64,000 bases of DNA from Cyanobacteria bacterium GSL.Bin1. GTDB lineage: Bacteria > Cyanobacteriota > Cyanobacteriia > Cyanobacteriales > Rubidibacteraceae. Under the pieces are notes generated by a model that was not told the origin of the DNA, searched no databases, and saw only the letters and a program-made list of their open reading frames with translations. Shown one piece after another: positions 60,799 through 64,000 of this stretch; position 1 is the stretch's first letter; every line of letters starts with the position of its first letter. Location of the stretch: the NCBI GenBank assembly GCA_009909085.1, contig JAAANX010000149.1, positions 1 to 64,000 of the forward strand, written 5' to 3'. The translations under genes were made by a program, and so were the position numbers.

Positions 60799-61260
60799 AT
60801 GACACATCCTTTGATTCCCCAAATCACCCAAATTGCTACCCCGATCGCGCAAAACCTCGGCTTAGAAGTTGTCGAAGTGGCGTTCTTAACCAACGAAAGT
60901 CCCCCCATCTTGCGGGTGGAAGTGCGTAATCCAGAAGAGGACACCAGTCTCAATGACTGCGAACAAATGAGCCGCACCTTAGAAGCAGAATTGGATTTGG
61001 CGGAAGTGATTCCGGATGCTTATGTGTTGGAAGTCTCCAGCCCGGGAATTTCAGAACAATTGACGCGCGATCGCGAATATGAAAGTTTTAAGGGTTTTCC
61101 TGTCTTGGTGAGCACGGATCCACCCTATAAAGGAAAACAAAAATGGCAGGGAACGCTCAATCGGCGTGATGAAACGACGGTTTATATCAATCAGAAAGGA
61201 CGACTGATTAAAATTCCCCGTAATGTCATCCAGACGGTAGAACTGGATACCCCATCTTAG
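60799..61260 (+). CDS. rimP: Ribosome maturation factor RimP
   Basis: A 153-residue 30S assembly factor (NLGLEVVEVAFLTNESPPIL, then VLEVSSPGISEQLTRDRE; a C-terminal SH3-like domain, then IPRNVIQTVEL). ATG 60799 is chosen, since the frame upstream (to 60646) covers the attenuator and has no family similarity. First gene of rimP-nusA. Confidence 0.95.
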   Translation: MTHPLIPQITQIATPIAQNLGLEVVEVAFLTNESPPILRVEVRNPEEDTSLNDCEQMSRTLEAELDLAEVIPDAYVLEVSSPGISEQLTRDREYESFKGFPVLVSTDPPYKGKQKWQGTLNRRDETTVYINQKGRLIKIPRNVIQTVELDTPS

Positions 61261-61339
61261 AAAGGGGAGAGAGGGAGACAAGGGGAAGGGGTTACCCAAT
61301 GACTAATAACGAATAACTAAATAAAGGAGATTAAAATTT

Positions 61340-62605
61340 ATGGCTATTGTCAGTTTACCGGGTTTAGGCCGGATGATTGAAGAAATTAGTGAAGGACATA
61401 ATTTACCGCCGAGTGCGGTCAAAGCAGCGCTGCAAGAAGCTTTATTAAAAGGATATGAACGCTATCGCCGATCGCGCACCCTCGATCGCGATCAATTTAG
61501 TGATGACTACTTCGATAATTTTGAAGTGCAACTGGATGTGGAAGAAGAAGGCTTTATGGTTCTTGCCACCAAAGAGATTGTGGAAGAAGTGGAAAATTCG
61601 GATCATCAAATTGGCTTAAAAGAAGTGCAAGAAGTCGCCGATGAAGCCGAACTTGGAGATAGCGTCGTTCTCGATGTGACGCCTCAGCAAAAAGAATTCG
61701 GGCGCATGGCTGCAATTCAGACCAAGCAAGTGCTGATGCAGAAATTGCGCGATCAAGAACGCCGGATGATTCAAGAAGAATTCCAAGACTTAGAAGAAAC
61801 GGTCTTGCAAGCGCGCGTGATCCGCTTTGAACGACAATCGGTGATTATGGCAGTCACCAGCGGCTATGGTCGTCCAGAAGTGGAAGCCGAACTCCCTCGC
61901 CGTGACCAACTTCCCAATGATAATTACCGCGCCAATGCTACCTTTCGCGTTTATCTGAAAAAAGTTCGTGAAGGGGTCGGTCGCGGACCGCAACTGATTG
62001 TCTCTCGGGCATCAGCGGGCTTAGTCGCCTACTTGTTTGAAAACGAAGTGCCCGAAATTCAAGATGAAGTGGTCAGAATTGTCGCGATCGCGCGGGAAGC
62101 CAATCCCCCCTCTCGCAATGTGGGATCGCGGACGAAAATTGCCGTCGATACCCTTGATCGCGATGTTGATCCGGTAGGTGCTTGCATTGGGGCGCGAGGA
62201 TCACGCATTCAAGCAGTTGTTAATGAACTGCGAGGGGAGAAAATTGATGTCATTCGCTGGTCTCCTGACCCGGAAATCTATATCAAAAATGCCCTCAGTC
62301 CCGCTCAAATCAATCGTGTGGTTTTAATGGACACCGAACAACGGCACGCCCAAGTTCTGGTTCCAGAAAATCAACTCAGTCTCGCGATCGGGAAAGATGG
62401 ACAAAACGTTCGTCTCAGCGCTCATCTGACCGGTTGGAAAATTGATATCAAAGAAGTCAATCAATACCAAGAACTCCCAGAAGACACGGAAACGTGGGAC
62501 GAATCAGAAACAGAGACTGGAGAAGTCTTTTCCCCAAATTCTGAAGATTCTGAGGAAACAGTAGAAGCGCAAGCCTCTCCCCTAGAAGTTAATATGGATG
62601 ATTGA
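61340..62605 (+). CDS. nusA: Transcription elongation/termination factor NusA
   Basis: A 421-residue RNA-polymerase-binding factor: N-terminal domain, S1 (about 135-200), and two KH domains (VGACIGARGSRIQAVV; LAIGKDGQNVRL). Then an acidic tail replaces the AR repeats of enterics. It follows rimP by 79 bases. Instead of the usual ylxR-infB, clpS follows. Confidence 0.96.
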   Translation: MAIVSLPGLGRMIEEISEGHNLPPSAVKAALQEALLKGYERYRRSRTLDRDQFSDDYFDNFEVQLDVEEEGFMVLATKEIVEEVENSDHQIGLKEVQEVADEAELGDSVVLDVTPQQKEFGRMAAIQTKQVLMQKLRDQERRMIQEEFQDLEETVLQARVIRFERQSVIMAVTSGYGRPEVEAELPRRDQLPNDNYRANATFRVYLKKVREGVGRGPQLIVSRASAGLVAYLFENEVPEIQDEVVRIVAIAREANPPSRNVGSRTKIAVDTLDRDVDPVGACIGARGSRIQAVVNELRGEKIDVIRWSPDPEIYIKNALSPAQINRVVLMDTEQRHAQVLVPENQLSLAIGKDGQNVRLSAHLTGWKIDIKEVNQYQELPEDTETWDESETETGEVFSPNSEDSEETVEAQASPLEVNMDD

Positions 62606-62640
62606 AAGTAATGTTAGTAACATGACTCGGGAGGATAACT

Positions 62641-62946
62641 GTGGCAACTGAAGTTCTAGATAAGCCCGCGATTCAGACCGTTGAGAAAAATCAAACCGTT
62701 CGCAAACCCGCCCCTCGGTATCGGGTACTCCTCCACAATGATGACTTTAATGGGATGGAGTATGTGGTAGAGACTTTATTACAAACTGTGCCCAGCCTGA
62801 CTCAACCCCAAGCCGTGGATATTATGATGGAAGCTCATAACTCTGGCGTCTCTTTAGTGATTACTTGCGCTCAAGAACACGCCGAGTTCTACTGTGAAAC
62901 GCTCAAAAATCATGGGTTGACCAGTACCATCGAGCCAGATGAATAA
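62641..62946 (+). CDS. clpS: ClpS adaptor of the ClpAP/ClpC protease
   Basis: A 101-residue N-degron adaptor: YRVLLHNDDFNGMEYVVETL contains the substrate-pocket NDD, and GVSLVITCAQEHAEFYCETL completes the fold. GTG start with a GGAGG ribosome-binding site just before. It follows nusA by 35 bases. Confidence 0.95.
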   Translation: MATEVLDKPAIQTVEKNQTVRKPAPRYRVLLHNDDFNGMEYVVETLLQTVPSLTQPQAVDIMMEAHNSGVSLVITCAQEHAEFYCETLKNHGLTSTIEPDE

Positions 62947-62962
62947 CTAAGCTGCAATCGCT

Positions 62963-64000
62963 TTGATTTCTAATCGGATTCAAGCCTTACCCAATCATGT
63001 CATTCAACAAATTGCAGCCGGGGAAGTGATTTCCTCGACGGCAGCTGTTGTGCGTGAATTGGTGGAAAATGCCCTCGATGCGAAGGCAAATCGGCTGACC
63101 ATTGCGCTGGATGCCCAACTCTCTCGCATTCAAGTTGCGGATAATGGGGAGGGAATGAGCTTAGAGAATTTACGCTGTTGTGCCTCCCCTCATACCACCA
63201 GTAAAATTCGAGCCTTTGCCGATCTGCAAAAAGTGGTTAGCCTTGGCTTTCGCGGCGAAGCCCTCCATAGCCTAACGCAAATTGCCTCTTTACAAATCTT
63301 TAGTCGTCCTCGCAAGGAACAAGAAATAGGCTATGGCATTGAGTACGGTCAAGGCGGAACCATACTGACAGAAAAAACGATCGCGCTTGCCCCAGGTACG
63401 ATTGTCACCGTTTCTGATCTTTTTGGCAATTTACCTGCCCGTCGTCACGCTTTACCGAAGGTTTCCCAGCAATTAAAAACCATCCAGAAAACGATTTACG
63501 AAATTGCGCTGGCTCATCCGCACCTCACCTGGCAAGTCTATCATCAAGATCGCCTCTGGTTGCATTTGAGTCCCGGAGAAACCCCACAACAGCTTTTCCC
63601 GCAAATTTTATCAAGGTTTCAGCAGTCTGATTTTCAATATATCTGTCAGGAAATGACGACACCTGAACAAGAGAGTGCATCGCATTTGGAATTAGTGGTG
63701 GGATTACCCGATCGCGCTTCTCGCCACAAAGGAGATTGGATTAAAACTGCAATCAATGGACGCTGTGTGCGTTTACCGGAATTGGAACAAACCCTTACGT
63801 CTGGATTAATGCGCACCTTACCGCGCGATCGTTATCCCATTTGTTGGTTACATCTCCACACTCACCCCAGTTTGATTGACTGGAATCGTCATCCTGCCAA
63901 AGCTGAAATTTATCTGCGTCACCTCTCATTTTGGCAGGAACAAACCGCTCAGGCCTTGGCTGAGGTTTTAAAACTCAACCCCGAACAAGTGCCAGAAACG
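62963..64000 (+). CDS. mutL: DNA mismatch repair protein MutL (5' part)
   Basis: The first 346 codons of MutL, open to the window edge. A TTG start (62963) leads directly into ISNRIQALPNHVIQQIAAGE, then the GHKL ATPase motifs VRELVENALDAKA, VADNGEGM, TSKI, and SLGFRGEALHSL. It lies 16 bases after clpS and so is in the same transcript. Residues up to the end of the transducer domain are visible; the C-terminal domain is not. Confidence 0.93.
   Translation, partial: MISNRIQALPNHVIQQIAAGEVISSTAAVVRELVENALDAKANRLTIALDAQLSRIQVADNGEGMSLENLRCCASPHTTSKIRAFADLQKVVSLGFRGEALHSLTQIASLQIFSRPRKEQEIGYGIEYGQGGTILTEKTIALAPGTIVTVSDLFGNLPARRHALPKVSQQLKTIQKTIYEIALAHPHLTWQVYHQDRLWLHLSPGETPQQLFPQILSRFQQSDFQYICQEMTTPEQESASHLELVVGLPDRASRHKGDWIKTAINGRCVRLPELEQTLTSGLMRTLPRDRYPICWLHLHTHPSLIDWNRHPAKAEIYLRHLSFWQEQTAQALAEVLKLNPEQVPET

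Overview
This window is cyanobacterial chromosome. The 3' end of psbA (photosystem II D1), an intact psbK, a DUF1830 gene, a PatD-family gene, UDP-sugar genes, and dense HIP1 octamers (GCGATCGC, often extended to GCGCGATCGCGC) all say so. The extended HIP1 form and the unicellular-type gene set recall halotolerant Halothece/Dactylococcopsis-like genomes, but that placement is an inference. About 50 protein genes are supported. I found no tRNA, rRNA, CRISPR array or intact insertion sequence.

Layout. 1-3000: psbA tail with a strong terminator, a Uma2-family gene and a first acetyl-CoA synthetase. 3100-8500: an RND efflux permease and its lipoprotein adaptor, which look like a former two-gene operon now split by an ~0.8 kb toxin-antitoxin insert flanked by a 27-bp direct repeat; the PIN toxin carries an in-frame stop. 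8900-14800: a stand-alone SF2 helicase, recG, and a hybrid histidine kinase whose GAF domain seems internally deleted. 15700-23300: a nitric-oxide/nitrosative-stress block. A Crp/Fnr regulator is divergent from methyltransferase-cupin-hcp, followed on the same strand by a cupin remnant, two unknown proteins, a YwiC-like membrane protein and a norB that has lost its middle. 23500-25300: AT-rich, with a folded repeat, a decayed ParD/toxin pair and DUF1830. 25500-33100: M16 peptidase, MurT, a DEP protein, psbK, tgt, cobS, a SpeD-like fragment and rpiA, with two copies of a 48-bp repeat whose hairpin loop is inverted between copies.

33700-38500: a second acetyl-CoA synthetase followed by phosphate acetyltransferase (acetate / acetyl-phosphate / acetyl-CoA interconversion) and a GYD protein. 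38800-45600: UDP-glucose dehydrogenase and UDP-glucuronate decarboxylase (UDP-xylose supply), a PBP4-type carboxypeptidase, a second Uma2 protein, a fused oligopeptide-type ABC ATPase and PatD. 45800-50300: RelA/SpoT, then groES-groEL behind a clear CIRCE operator. 50400-57700: a thioredoxin-like [2Fe-2S] protein, a LuxR-type response regulator, an O-antigen-ligase/IctB-like membrane protein, a YaaW-like protein, an active/inactive M16 peptidase pair and a TetR regulator. 57800-64000: mutS2, a glutaredoxin-like protein, rimP-nusA behind a possible attenuator, clpS and the 5' part of mutL, which runs off the window.

The most notable features are the nitrosative-stress block, with its traces of recent decay (norB deletion, cupin remnant ending at a HIP1 site), and the toxin-antitoxin insertion that duplicated the start of the RND gene. 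Both can be read directly from the sequence. Mechanism and regulation are inferred.
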